Of a DNA stretch of 64,000 nucleotides, positions 51,555 through 61,158 are shown piece by piece. Below the pieces are notes generated by a model that worked only from the letters and a program-made list of their open reading frames with translations, did not search any database and was not told the DNA's origin. The position numbers and the translations under genes were made by a program. The DNA lies in assembly GCF_003412465.1 (NCBI RefSeq), contig NZ_QTJV01000020.1, positions 1-64,000 of the forward strand, read 5' to 3'. The DNA is from Chitinophaga silvisoli. GTDB lineage: Bacteria; Bacteroidota; Bacteroidia; Chitinophagales; Chitinophagaceae. Each line of letters begins with the position of its first letter. Position 1 is the first letter of the stretch.

Positions 51555-52856
51555 TTATAGTGCAGGAAGCCCCGTTTTAATATTCGCTTTGAGATCGCTT
51601 AGAATAGAATACAAGCCGAAGTAGGTTCTGTTCACATACAGGCTGTGCCTGGACCCTCGCGCCACTTTCGATTCTTTCACTTCTTTCAGATTGGCTACAT
51701 AATCCATGTAAGCGTAAATCTCCTGGAAATAACGTTCATCCCCAAAATCAAATTCAGGCAATGTAAACGGCAGCGTGAGCATATCAATCATCTTCTGGAA
51801 CAGGGTGGAGAAAAAGGCAATCTCCTTGTCCGAGTCCGAGGGATGAATCATTTCCAGGCTGGTATAAATTTGCTTCCTGCGCACATCGTCTTTCAACACT
51901 TCTTTATCCGTCAGCAGGAAGTAATTGACATAAAAATCTTCCGGTATTTCCTTGATACAACCAAAGTCGAAGATGCCGATCGTACCGTCTTCCCGCATGA
52001 GGAAGTTGCCCGGATGCGGATCTGCATGCACCTTTTTCAGTTGATGTACCTGGAACTGGTAGAAGTCCCACAGCGCCTGTCCAATCTTATTCCTGGCCTC
52101 CTGGGATGGGTTTTTGAGCAAAAACTCCTTCAGGTGATAGCCCTTCAGCCAGTCCATAGTGATGATCTTCCCGCTCGAGAGCTCCGGGTAATACTGCGGA
52201 AATACCAGGTTAGGAATGTGCGCGCACAGGGTCGATACTTCCACTGAGCGCTGCAGTTCCAGTTTATAATCCGTTTCTTCCAGCAGCTTGCTTTCAATCT
52301 CCTCAAAGTACTTGTCCATATCCACCTCGTTCATGCCCACAATGCGCATGGCAAAGGGCTTCACAATGCGGAGGTCAGACTTCACACTGCTGGCTACCCC
52401 CGGGTACTGGATTTTTATAGCCAGTTCTTTGCCCCATTTGGTAGCTTTATGTACCTGCCCGATGCTGGCGGCATTCGCTGCCTTTACATCGAAGGTATCG
52501 TACAGTTCTGCTGGCGTTTTGCCCAGGGTCTTGACGAAGGTATTGATCACCAGCGGACCGGAAAGGGGAGGAGCGCTGTATTGCGACATGGCAAACTTAT
52601 CGGTATAGGCTTTGGGCAGCATGCCCTTATCCATACTCAACATCTGCGCTACTTTCAGTGCACTGCCTTTCAGGTTGCTGAGTGTATCGTAAATGTCTTC
52701 CGCATTGTCAGCATGGAGCTCTTCCCTGCTGATATTCGGATCAATCAGTTTCCTGGTATAGTGTTTCAGGTAATTGGTTCCAACTTTCAATCCTGTGGTT
52801 ACAAACCGACTCGCTCTTTCCACTTTTCCCGTAGGAATATTAGTTTGCTCTTTCAT
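51555..52856 (-). CDS. ABC1/AarF/UbiB-family atypical kinase
   Basis: 433 aa. UbiB motifs: the N-terminal KxGQ-like region LKGSALKVAQMLSMD (a KVAQ variant), AANAASIGQVHKATKWGKELAIKIQYPG (A-rich loop plus catalytic Lys), VHADPHPGNFLM (catalytic loop) and IFDFGCIKEIPE (DFG). The family are ATPases or kinases tied to quinone or lipid metabolism; no quinone genes are adjacent, so the target is open. It follows the TetR gene after 15 nt. I recall TetR-AarF pairs in other Bacteroidota, where the TetR protein may act on the operon. Confidence 0.92.
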   Translation of the reverse strand: MKEQTNIPTGKVERASRFVTTGLKVGTNYLKHYTRKLIDPNISREELHADNAEDIYDTLSNLKGSALKVAQMLSMDKGMLPKAYTDKFAMSQYSAPPLSGPLVINTFVKTLGKTPAELYDTFDVKAANAASIGQVHKATKWGKELAIKIQYPGVASSVKSDLRIVKPFAMRIVGMNEVDMDKYFEEIESKLLEETDYKLELQRSVEVSTLCAHIPNLVFPQYYPELSSGKIITMDWLKGYHLKEFLLKNPSQEARNKIGQALWDFYQFQVHQLKKVHADPHPGNFLMREDGTIGIFDFGCIKEIPEDFYVNYFLLTDKEVLKDDVRRKQIYTSLEMIHPSDSDKEIAFFSTLFQKMIDMLTLPFTLPEFDFGDERYFQEIYAYMDYVANLKEVKESKVARGSRHSLYVNRTYFGLYSILSDLKANIKTGLPAL

Positions 52857-52871
52857 TACCTTTTATCTCCT

Positions 52872-53498
52872 CTACTTCTTGGTGAACATAAATTTGCCGA
52901 AGTCCAGTATACTGTCAAGTGTGCCCGAGCTGATCAACTGGAAACTGAGGTTCACAGCCTTTTCAATCGCAGCGTCTGTCAGCTCAAACTTTTCTGAATC
53001 ATCCTTGATCCAGTAGTTAAGCACGAAGAGCGCCTGCACCCAGAATCCATGTACGTATTGACTGGAAATGAATTTTCTCTCTTTTACCTCGCCAGACTGA
53101 TATCCTTCCTGGATCAGGCCTTTGGCATACTCGTAAAAAGCATCTTTGAACTTTTCCAGCCTGTTTTCATGATAACCAGGAATGTGGAATTGTTCTTTTT
53201 GCTGCAAAATGTAGCTTCTGTCTTCTTTCAGCTTCTGTACCCAGAGGAAGTAGAAGGTGAGGAGCTTTTCGCGGGCAGAATAGCCCTGGTAAGTATCGTC
53301 AGCTTTCAGCTTGTCGAGTGTATCTGTAAAAAAGGATAACCAGATGTCTTTTTCAACGGCATCGAAGGATGCATAGCTATCGTAAAAAGTACTTTCGGAA
53401 AGACCTAATTGCTGACAGAATATGTATACAGAAACTGGTTTTTTCCCGTTTTCAAGCCAATAATTTTTATAGGCTTCGCGAATGAGTTTATTTTCCAT
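52872..53498 (-). CDS. TetR-family transcriptional regulator
   Basis: 208 aa. N-terminal helix-turn-helix (about 10-55: SVYIFCQQLGLSESTFYDSYASFDAVEKDIW) followed by an all-helical ligand or dimer domain (about 60-205). The HTH is shorter and less canonical than in AcrR-type members but keeps the STFY...F core. It is co-transcribed with the UbiB-like kinase (15-nt gap), and a -7 element lies 46 nt before its ATG. Ligand unknown. Confidence 0.85.
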   Translation of the reverse strand: MENKLIREAYKNYWLENGKKPVSVYIFCQQLGLSESTFYDSYASFDAVEKDIWLSFFTDTLDKLKADDTYQGYSAREKLLTFYFLWVQKLKEDRSYILQQKEQFHIPGYHENRLEKFKDAFYEYAKGLIQEGYQSGEVKERKFISSQYVHGFWVQALFVLNYWIKDDSEKFELTDAAIEKAVNLSFQLISSGTLDSILDFGKFMFTKK

Positions 53499-53543
53499 GA
53501 TTCAGGGTTTAAATTGTCCAAAATGCCTCCAAAGCAGGTATCT

Positions 53544-53551
53544 CAAATTTA
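53544..53551 (-). promoter_or_regulatory. -7 element of the TetR-UbiB operon
   Basis: TAAATTTG on the minus strand fits TAnnTTTG and lies about 45 nt before the TetR ATG. Confidence 0.45.
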
Positions 53552-53582
53552 CGATAGAATGGCAATATGAATTGTTAATATC

Positions 53583-56225
53583 TTACAGTTTGTTTACGTC
53601 CATGACAGTCAGCATCTTACTCTTCCCCAATAAGATAAATTCACCTCTCACACTGCCTTCAATCACTGCTTCCGGCTCTTCTTCCAGCCTGATTTCATGC
53701 TCCAGTTTTAGCAATGCACCATCCACTTTGAAGATGCTCGCCAGCTGGTCCCCCACAGCTACCACATGCCCACCCGGAATCCAGGCCATAGACACTACCC
53801 TGTGAGATACCGGCACCGGGGCATCCACTATCGACATTTGCTGCTTATTGATCTGGATGGATACAAGCCCCATATTTGTCAGCCCAAACATAATCGTAGA
53901 GACCATGGGTACCGCAGTCAGCAGGTAAATAGGAGGTGCAGGGTGTAAATAGGTGGTGATACCGGAATCATCCACGCAATACAGCGTTGTTTCCAGCAGG
54001 AAGTAATAGCATTCATTCCGCTGGTAAACAGGCGTGGGCAATGGTTTATCAGCACAATAAATGCTGTTCCCTTCCAGGGTACAGATGTACTGCCTGTCCA
54101 GCTCCCCATCGCCTGTATAATGCCAGATGCCCAGGATCCCTTCATTCAGCGCAATTTGTGTCACTGCCCCTGCTATTTTGGCTACAAAGCCTACTACATG
54201 CTGCTGCAGGAAATTGGGAAAACTTACACTCATCCCATACTTAAAATGCGTGTTTGCCGGCAGGATCTTCGGCTGGTCTTCCAGGTCATTTTCCGGGTTC
54301 AGGTAGATCATCAGCCTGTTCGTCTCCGGGAACCCGCTCACAATGTATTCAAACATCGGGATCAGGGGCATCGGCCATACATACTGCTCTATCTCAAACT
54401 CAGAGCTGATCCTGAGCAGGTAAAATGAATGAACATTAATCCCGATGATGAACAATTGCAGGTTATGCCGCATCATACCTGCCCAGGTAATTCCCGTAGG
54501 CAAATTGATCCTTCTGCCATTCATCAATTTCTTACTCTGCGTAGCCACCGTGCTCTTGTAGCGGAACAGGTCGGCGGGCAATTGCTTATCCTCCGGCAGG
54601 AACTGTTTCAGTAACAACAAGTGCTGGGTGTTTCCCTGTTTCACCTGGTCACTGATGATGTGCATGCTGAGATCGGTGGCAGCCTGTTTCACCGCCGGGG
54701 AAGAATGCTTGTTGTGCACAAGGAGCATCACCTGCAGGAAGAGGGGCAATTGTTCCGGGGCACTTTTCTGGTACACCTTTCTGATATGCAGAGGCAGTTG
54801 CTCAGGCGTATGCCTGCTCACCACATCAAAATACAGATCCAGGTGATCAGCGGCCCTGTTATAACTGTTCCATCCCCTGTATAATAATCTTAGCGCTTCA
54901 TCCGGCGCATGCAGTTTTTCTTCCAGCAGCACCGCCGCTTTTATCAGGTCATTCCGCTGCTGGGCCGCCTGTACACTCTTCCTGTAGTAATTGTGAGCCA
55001 GGTCCGCCTGTTCAAGTTTGATATACAAATCCCCCACCATTTCATACATATCCAGTTCCTTGTAAATCTCAATTGCTTCCAGCAGTAAACCTCCCTGTAC
55101 CAGGCATTCTGCAGCCGGCAAAGGCCTGTTCAGGTAATCCCGGTATAAGGCTGCCGCCTCCCTGAAAAATCCACCCTGTACCAGTGCTTTCGCCGCTAAA
55201 TAATAATCCTGCAGGAGGTGCGCGTAGATATAAGCAGCCTGTTTAAAATCTTTATTCTCTATTGCCTGCAAGGCTGCAGCCATATATTTTTTGTGCAGTT
55301 GTTCATAGTACCTGTCTACATCCCAGGCATCTACCGGCCCACCGCCACCAGCCAGGCCACCCAGGCTGAAATGCGTGTTTCTTTTGGAGAGGGAAGATGA
55401 TGGTGGCGCTACTCCTCTGCTGGCATGCTGAGAACCTAAGGGAATCGCATATTGTAATGCCTCGCGCAGGTCCTCGTCGAACATGTCGAGCAGGCGTTGC
55501 AGCTCCTTGTCTCTCTTTTCCTGCAGGTTCTCCAGCTGCTGCTGCATCCACTGGTATACACTGTTGCGCTCATTGTTCCCCTGCCTGCCCATCAGCTTCA
55601 TGAAGGCTTTGAGGATCGCCGCCTTTATTTTTTTCCAGCCCTTCAGGGGAGGCTCTTCCATTGGTATTTCATGCAGTGGCTTGCTCTCCACACCACTTTT
55701 CAGGATGTCGATCACCGGTGCTTCATCTTCTTTTCGCCTTACGTTGATCATGCGCAAGGGAGCCATCGCCGGCATACCCGGATGTGCCATGTCCCAGGAA
55801 TGCTCAATGGCATCCGGCACTTCCAGTAAGTCGCTGAGCGATACCAGGTCTGCTGCCGTAAAACCAAAGAAACCCGCATGAGGATGCATCACCTGCCACT
55901 CCCATACCAGCAGATCAGCCATCTCACTGCTACTGAGTGCCGGCAATAACTTAGCATGAACAGGAATCAGCAGTTTCTTGCCGATGATCGTATAGGGATG
56001 TGCGATAGTAGCCGCAGGCGGGATATGCTTAGGGTGAAATACAACCATCATACCTGTAGGAGCCATGCTGGATTTGCTTTCCGGCAGAAGCATACAGGTC
56101 AGTGATCCGGGGGGCACATTCCATCGCTGTATTTCGGCAAACCACTCAGCAGGCGTATTCCCCCTGATGTAGGCACCGAGTACCGGGTGGCAAACGGATG
56201 GATCATATGTAAGCTGCAGTATCAT
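53583..56225 (-). CDS. TPR/beta-propeller component of a MoxR-vWA-propeller system
   Basis: 880 aa, no signal peptide. An N-terminal globular region (about 1-165) is followed by a basic and coiled section (195-262), a Gly-rich linker (285-297), a TPR-like helical array (300-520, repeats such as AAKALVQGGFFREAAALYRDYL and AIEIYKELDMYEMVGDLYIKL) and a beta-rich C-terminus (about 560-880) whose spaced strands (ILGIWHYTGDGELDRQYICTLEG, VSMAWIPGGHVVAVGDQLASIF) look like a propeller. Last gene of the five-gene operon, with a 4-nt overlap with the vWA-like gene. I identify the class (bpX6-like) from layout and partners and cannot prove the family by eye. Probably a scaffold or target-recognition subunit. 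Confidence 0.8.
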   Translation of the reverse strand: MILQLTYDPSVCHPVLGAYIRGNTPAEWFAEIQRWNVPPGSLTCMLLPESKSSMAPTGMMVVFHPKHIPPAATIAHPYTIIGKKLLIPVHAKLLPALSSSEMADLLVWEWQVMHPHAGFFGFTAADLVSLSDLLEVPDAIEHSWDMAHPGMPAMAPLRMINVRRKEDEAPVIDILKSGVESKPLHEIPMEEPPLKGWKKIKAAILKAFMKLMGRQGNNERNSVYQWMQQQLENLQEKRDKELQRLLDMFDEDLREALQYAIPLGSQHASRGVAPPSSSLSKRNTHFSLGGLAGGGGPVDAWDVDRYYEQLHKKYMAAALQAIENKDFKQAAYIYAHLLQDYYLAAKALVQGGFFREAAALYRDYLNRPLPAAECLVQGGLLLEAIEIYKELDMYEMVGDLYIKLEQADLAHNYYRKSVQAAQQRNDLIKAAVLLEEKLHAPDEALRLLYRGWNSYNRAADHLDLYFDVVSRHTPEQLPLHIRKVYQKSAPEQLPLFLQVMLLVHNKHSSPAVKQAATDLSMHIISDQVKQGNTQHLLLLKQFLPEDKQLPADLFRYKSTVATQSKKLMNGRRINLPTGITWAGMMRHNLQLFIIGINVHSFYLLRISSEFEIEQYVWPMPLIPMFEYIVSGFPETNRLMIYLNPENDLEDQPKILPANTHFKYGMSVSFPNFLQQHVVGFVAKIAGAVTQIALNEGILGIWHYTGDGELDRQYICTLEGNSIYCADKPLPTPVYQRNECYYFLLETTLYCVDDSGITTYLHPAPPIYLLTAVPMVSTIMFGLTNMGLVSIQINKQQMSIVDAPVPVSHRVVSMAWIPGGHVVAVGDQLASIFKVDGALLKLEHEIRLEEEPEAVIEGSVRGEFILLGKSKMLTVMDVNKL

Positions 56226-58549
56226 TTCAATTTCAGATGATCGATGTAAGGTTGTATGTATGATTCATAAAAAGTATGCGCGGGCAGAAGCCGTGCATTT
56301 TTCTCACCAATAAAATACTGGAATCCGCAGCATGCACCATCAGCTGCCCAGCAGGCCGTGGGCTTGTTTTGGATCACCACAAGTGTAATCTCCCGCACAT
56401 TGGGATCCTGGCTGCGGAGGTGCAGTAGGCCCCTTGAATCCATCCAGGCTTCCACATAATTGTTCAGTACATACCGGGTAATGCGGATCTGCGTACCCGG
56501 AATCGTGCGCTCATGACCCGTGAGATTCGGCGTGACATTGCTCACCGTAGTCCAGCTTTCAAGCGATAACTTATTCGCATTGTGCCGCAGTTCCATATGG
56601 TTAATAGCCAGTCTGCCGGAAGGACTTACCATGATACTTTTCACCTGCTTATACATATTGTAGCCGCAGTTGATCATCTTCTTCAATGCCCGTAAATGAT
56701 CAGCCCTGGCCATGGGATCTTTATTACCTTTATACTTTTCCAGGGGCTTGATCTCCAGCGTATCTACGTGGAGCCTGTAAGGGCCCCAGTCATCGTTAAT
56801 GAAGAAGTTTTTATCTTCATAAATAAAGGTGATTGTACCGGTCAGCGACAGCTGTACCACATGATGCGAGCTGGCCAGTATACTTGTATTCAGGTAGTAT
56901 AGATACAGCGCATCTTTGAAATAGAGCAGTACATAAATAGTGCCCTGTTCACTATGTCCAAATGCATAGTGTTTGGCTTTGGGCAGATCATTACTGATTT
57001 CCTTCGCCCCGTTAGCCACAGACTTCCAGTACAGTAAACGTTGATCTTCTGTAATCGCCACACCCCCGAACTGGCCGGCATTATAGTAATAGTAATGCAG
57101 CTGCATGGAGCTGAATGGAAAATACAGGGGTGCCTCCTGCTGATGTAAAAATGCCGGCAAACTATGTGCTGCAGGCAATATATCGCCCGCTGTAAATATA
57201 GACTCCAGGTCATACACGGCATGATTCAGCAGGTGCCGGTGCCCTTTGTTATAATGAAAGAGCTGCACCTTGCCTTCCCTGTTTACCAGTATCAGGTAAC
57301 CATTGCATTTGCGGATCGCCGCAAAGGCCTCCTGGAAAGCTGCGGTATGAAACAATTGTTCATCAGTAATTAAGAAAAACTCCTGCTGCTGTTTTTGCAA
57401 TACATTTTTTACAAAAGCAGTCAGGCCCGCAGCACTGTTCAGCTCAGGAGATAATAATTCCAGTGCACTGCCTACACCCACTTTGGTGCCCAGTTGCAAA
57501 GGTGTATAGTCATATCCTGTCAGTGCATAGGCCGGCATTTCTCCTTTCTTATTTTGAAGCGAACAGGCCAGTGCCGCTGCCATGGCCAGGAGACGGGGCG
57601 TACCCCACATCCTGATACAGGTATCTACCAGTAAAAAACGTTCCGGCTGATAATCGGAAGGCAGCTGTTCCCTGCGTAAGTAAAGCGCTTCATTATTTGC
57701 GAGTCTCACCATCAGCGACAATTCATCATGCGCTAATTCACTCAGTAATAACCTGTCGAAATGGCCCCTGTTACTAATGTCGGACACACCGCCAAATAAT
57801 TGATCACTGCTACCATGTGCATGCATAGGAATATGCAGGGCTGCAATCATTTGCCGGGTAAGTCGTGTAAAACCTGCTGTAGCAGGATCACTTTCCAGTT
57901 CTGATAACAGGTCCGATTGCGGAGGCTCCGGAATCAATACCGGCAATGGTTTGGGCAGTTCACTCACACCCGTCTGCAATTGCAGCAACAGCTCTTCCCT
58001 GCTGCCGATCGCCTTGTAAACAGCCGCCAGGTATTGCAGGTCTACCTCAACTATAAATTTGCTGAGGGGCACCGGTTGCAGAATGGTATGATCCAGTCTG
58101 CCACTTTTAAAGTTATCTATGATATTCCCTGCTACCTCACTGCTTACACTGGGTGCTACCGATGCACACAATGTCTGTAACAGGTGTGTTTTCTTATTCC
58201 CGATCCAGTTACGGTCAGGCAGGGACCCCAGTAGTTCCATCAATGAAAGCGCATCCCGCACCCAGATTTGTTTATCTTCAATATCCGGATGTACTTTTTG
58301 AAATACGGTATTTAACATATACTTCACCCGGGCACCATTATTCTTGCCTGCATTCATCAGGAGTAATAAGGCACCCAGTGGAGGAAAATGATCTTTCAGT
58401 TCAGCCAGTGTCTCCGTCAGCGAAGGCCTGTAGCAGAGTGTCTGTCCATCCTGCCATTCAATAACTTCCCCATCATCTGCCCAGCGCCAGAAGTAATCTT
58501 CGGCCGATTTGAAGTAGGCGGTAGTTTCAAGGGTTTGTTTATAATACAT
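56222..58549 (-). CDS. vWA-like plus propeller-like component of the MoxR system
   Basis: 775 aa. Residues 1-240 are helical. At about 252-300 lies the segment GGVSDISNRGHFDRLLLSELAHDELSLMVRLANNEALY, typical of MoxR-associated vWA proteins. The vWA domain begins at about 303 (RFLLVDTCIRMWGTPRLLAM). Its metal-site motif reads D-T-C instead of DxSxS (Asp309, Cys311), so MIDAS metal binding may be lost. The C-terminal half (about 470-770) is rich in aromatic beta strands with WYW-type turns (GGVAITEDQRLLYWKS, LYLYYLNTSILAS), propeller-like. It overlaps the 235-aa gene by 11 nt and the 880-aa gene by 4 nt. In MoxR systems the vWA subunit is the partner remodelled by the ATPase. Confidence 0.82.
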   Translation of the reverse strand: MYYKQTLETTAYFKSAEDYFWRWADDGEVIEWQDGQTLCYRPSLTETLAELKDHFPPLGALLLLMNAGKNNGARVKYMLNTVFQKVHPDIEDKQIWVRDALSLMELLGSLPDRNWIGNKKTHLLQTLCASVAPSVSSEVAGNIIDNFKSGRLDHTILQPVPLSKFIVEVDLQYLAAVYKAIGSREELLLQLQTGVSELPKPLPVLIPEPPQSDLLSELESDPATAGFTRLTRQMIAALHIPMHAHGSSDQLFGGVSDISNRGHFDRLLLSELAHDELSLMVRLANNEALYLRREQLPSDYQPERFLLVDTCIRMWGTPRLLAMAAALACSLQNKKGEMPAYALTGYDYTPLQLGTKVGVGSALELLSPELNSAAGLTAFVKNVLQKQQQEFFLITDEQLFHTAAFQEAFAAIRKCNGYLILVNREGKVQLFHYNKGHRHLLNHAVYDLESIFTAGDILPAAHSLPAFLHQQEAPLYFPFSSMQLHYYYYNAGQFGGVAITEDQRLLYWKSVANGAKEISNDLPKAKHYAFGHSEQGTIYVLLYFKDALYLYYLNTSILASSHHVVQLSLTGTITFIYEDKNFFINDDWGPYRLHVDTLEIKPLEKYKGNKDPMARADHLRALKKMINCGYNMYKQVKSIMVSPSGRLAINHMELRHNANKLSLESWTTVSNVTPNLTGHERTIPGTQIRITRYVLNNYVEAWMDSRGLLHLRSQDPNVREITLVVIQNKPTACWAADGACCGFQYFIGEKNARLLPAHTFYESYIQPYIDHLKLK

Positions 58550-59246
58550 GGGTCAGGGTTTCGGCAGTGAGTCTTACGGCGCTGCGGGTGACGTGAACAA
58601 AGGATGTGTCCGGGATCATTTCATAGGCACCGTTTACATGAAAGAGCAGGAAATGCGTCCGTGCTGCTTCCAGTTTTTCAGTCAGCAGTGATCTAATTAC
58701 CGGGGGATCAAAATCATATCCCGCAGGCATCAGAATCCTGTCTTTCAGCGTATACGAAGTACCGGGTATGGGAGGCAATGGTACACCGGCTACCAGCACA
58801 CGGGCGCTGGCAGAAGCTGCAAAGCGCAGGTGTCGTAACCTGACCTGTGGTGCGGCGGCAATATAGGCTTCCAGTGTACGCATCTCCGTAAGTATGGCGA
58901 AGCTTTCTTCTGTGCCTGGGCAGGGAGCTAATTTTACAGCATGCCTGGCGGTAGCAAAGGCTGGTAACCCGGATGCCGGCAGACTTACGGGGATAAATTC
59001 AGTCAATGGTTGCCACGCCAGCTCCGGCAAGGTCAGTGCTGGTGTCAATGCGCCAGGAGCAAAGAGGCGGTTTGCCCCATCGGGCTTCCAGGTGTTCAAT
59101 GCGGGCAGCTGGCGGAAAGCATTGTCCGCGATCCCTTTTACCCAGATCAGATCCTGGTGCCTGGCAGCCACAATATCCACCCTGGTACGCAGCAGCGCCA
59201 GTACCTTGATGTCGGCCGGCAATAATGTAATTACACTTTCAGTCAT
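58539..59246 (-). CDS. accessory protein of the MoxR system (bpX2-like by context)
   Basis: 235 aa, cytoplasmic. It is rich in Ala, Leu and Pro. Visible pieces are VDIVAARHQDLIWVKGIAD, ARHAVKLAPCPGTEESFAILTEMRTLEAYIAAAPQVRLRHLRF and LLTEKLEAARTHFLLFHVNGAYEMIPDTSFVHV. I recognise no catalytic motif. Its ATG shares one base with the MoxR stop (TGATG) and its 3' end overlaps the vWA-like gene by 11 nt, so it is produced with them. It is one of the small, system-specific subunits that always accompany MoxR and vWA genes in these loci; its role is unknown. A conserved-helix or adaptor function is a guess. Confidence 0.72.
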   Translation of the reverse strand: MTESVITLLPADIKVLALLRTRVDIVAARHQDLIWVKGIADNAFRQLPALNTWKPDGANRLFAPGALTPALTLPELAWQPLTEFIPVSLPASGLPAFATARHAVKLAPCPGTEESFAILTEMRTLEAYIAAAPQVRLRHLRFAASASARVLVAGVPLPPIPGTSYTLKDRILMPAGYDFDPPVIRSLLTEKLEAARTHFLLFHVNGAYEMIPDTSFVHVTRSAVRLTAETLTHVL

Positions 59247-60394
59247 CAGTTAGTCTGCATGATCTTTTCCCACAAATGATCTATCGGTGCTAAAACAAAG
59301 TTCTTCTGCGTATCGTTATTGATCCATTCACAACGGTCATTGAGGTAGCGAAGCCTGTCTTTGATCAGTGCGCGCTCGGCAGGAGAGGTGTCTGCAGCTT
59401 CCCATTGCGTGGTCATTTGCTGCACTTCCCTGTAGATGGCATCAGCATCAGGGCTGCTGTTGACAGCGGCTCTCGGGTGAGCAGCACTTTGTTGCTCATC
59501 GTTTGTCACCAGAGCAGCATTTACAATGGCAGCAATGAGTTCCTGCTGTTCTTCCGTATCCCAGATATACCGCAGTACCCACATATCCGACAGGATAGCC
59601 GTCTCCCTTTTGCAGAGCACAGCACTGGCCGCTATGAGGCGTTGCAACTTCACCGCTCTCCTGTCAGAGATCTGGATGCCTGCATTGCGTAGTTGTTGTA
59701 TCAAAGTGATATAGGCCCCCCTGATGCCGGAGAGGTCTATCGTAGTGGTTATGTTTTGCAGTTCCCTTACTTCTTCAGCACTGATTTTAGCAGGAGTCGC
59801 ATGCTCGGATTGCTCCAGTTTCCAGCCGGCTTGCAATACCTTTTCCAGGTCGGCAGGATCTACGTTGTCACAATGCACCCTGAGCAGGAAACGGTCAAAG
59901 AGTGCCTGCAGGGCCTCATCTTCGGGCAGGTGGTTACTGGCACCGATAAAGAGCAGGGCAGGGAGGGCCCTGGTTTCCTTTCCTCTCCTGAAGATCTTTT
60001 CGTTAAGGGCCATCAGCAGGCTGTTGAGGATCGCACTGTTGGCATTCAGGAGTTCATCCAGGAATACCAGGGAGGCTTCGGGCAGCATACCTTCGGTGTT
60101 GGTCACGAGGTCGCCTTCCCGCAGTTTGCGGATGTCAAAAGGGCCAAACAGCTCATTGGGTTCGGTGAAGCGGGTCAACAGGTATTCGAAGGTCTTACCT
60201 TCCAGTAAGTTGGCAAGGGCACGCACCATCGCGCTTTTAGCAGTTCCCGGGGGGCCTAATAAAAAGAGGTTTTCCCTGCCGGCAAGGCAGATGCCCATCA
60301 GGTCGATGATGTCATCTTTTCCAACAAAAGTCTTTTTCAGGTGCTGTAGGACATCGTTGAGCTTATCTACCAGCGGGGTTGTGGGTAAGGTCAT
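59246..60394 (-). CDS. MoxR-family AAA+ ATPase
   Basis: 382 aa. Walker A GPPGTAKSAMV (47-54 core), Walker B LVFLDELLNANS (Asp113, Glu114), the MoxR helix-2-insert-like segment TRFTEPNELFGPFDIRKL, sensor 1 FIGASNHLPEDEALQALFDRF and an arginine-finger region FLLRVHCD. Residues 280-382 add a helical lid typical of RavA/MoxR types. The enzyme should be a hexameric ATPase that acts on a vWA partner; that partner is probably the 775-aa protein. It overlaps the 211-aa gene by 4 nt upstream and the 235-aa gene by 1 nt downstream. Confidence 0.93.
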   Translation of the reverse strand: MTLPTTPLVDKLNDVLQHLKKTFVGKDDIIDLMGICLAGRENLFLLGPPGTAKSAMVRALANLLEGKTFEYLLTRFTEPNELFGPFDIRKLREGDLVTNTEGMLPEASLVFLDELLNANSAILNSLLMALNEKIFRRGKETRALPALLFIGASNHLPEDEALQALFDRFLLRVHCDNVDPADLEKVLQAGWKLEQSEHATPAKISAEEVRELQNITTTIDLSGIRGAYITLIQQLRNAGIQISDRRAVKLQRLIAASAVLCKRETAILSDMWVLRYIWDTEEQQELIAAIVNAALVTNDEQQSAAHPRAAVNSSPDADAIYREVQQMTTQWEAADTSPAERALIKDRLRYLNDRCEWINNDTQKNFVLAPIDHLWEKIMQTN

Positions 60395-61026
60395 AATATA
60401 ATTTCATTAATAACTGTGTCGAACTGAGGCCAGAGTTGAGCAGCATATGATCCCAGGGCTGCTTGTACAAATGGCAGGTTTTCAGGTAGACGGGATTGAG
60501 ACAGGTTCCTTGCCTGGATAATCCTGTCAGTATATGCCTGCCTTAATGATGGATGCTCATTAATGGCAGACAGGTCTACCTGTTCGGTTAGAGGAATGGC
60601 GGCTGCTGAAAATGGCCATTGATGAGCGGTCTGGTAAAACCGGGCGATCAATGGATCCGCAGGAGAAAGACCTTTGGCCAGCAGAAAAAGATCTGGCAGA
60701 TAACGAAGGGTCAGGTCTGCTGAATAGATGGCTGCAGGGGTTCTCTCACCTTTATATGCAGGTAAATGTGTGTCTAGTAATGAAGCATCAAGATTGCGTA
60801 ATAATATGAATTGCACAGTGGTGTACAGGTAGCCCGCTGCCCAGAGTGCTGCTTCCATATCCAGTGCAGGAGCGGTATGCGGCATCTCACGACAGTCATC
60901 TTCATAATATTGTTGCAGGTGAATAGCAGCTGTGCGCAGGTCCGCTTCCTCAAAGGAAAGCAGATCGGCAGCTACGGTTACATTACCTTCATTGATCAGG
61001 CCTGATATGAATTCAGTTAGTTCCAT
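60391..61026 (-). CDS. helical accessory protein of the MoxR system
   Basis: 211 aa, first gene of the operon. Mostly alpha-helical: LTEFISGLINEGNVTVAADLLSF, LDMEAALWAAGYLYTTVQFILL, TLRYLPDLFLLAKGLSPADPLI. No catalytic motif. The stop overlaps the MoxR start (ATGA at 60391-60394). By position it corresponds to one of the small bpX-type subunits. A weak -7-like TAAAGTTG (61080-61087, minus) lies about 53 nt before the ATG at 61026; no good -33. Function unknown. Confidence 0.72.
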   Translation of the reverse strand: MELTEFISGLINEGNVTVAADLLSFEEADLRTAAIHLQQYYEDDCREMPHTAPALDMEAALWAAGYLYTTVQFILLRNLDASLLDTHLPAYKGERTPAAIYSADLTLRYLPDLFLLAKGLSPADPLIARFYQTAHQWPFSAAAIPLTEQVDLSAINEHPSLRQAYTDRIIQARNLSQSRLPENLPFVQAALGSYAAQLWPQFDTVINEIIL

Positions 61027-61158
61027 TTCGAGATTGTACCCTATTCATATAATATTTAATGAAGATACTAAGGAGATAGCAACTTTACAATAAATATGAT
61101 AGCCGGATTGTAATTTGTCAATAGCTTTTTTAATTTAGAGAATTAAATTTTAGTGATC

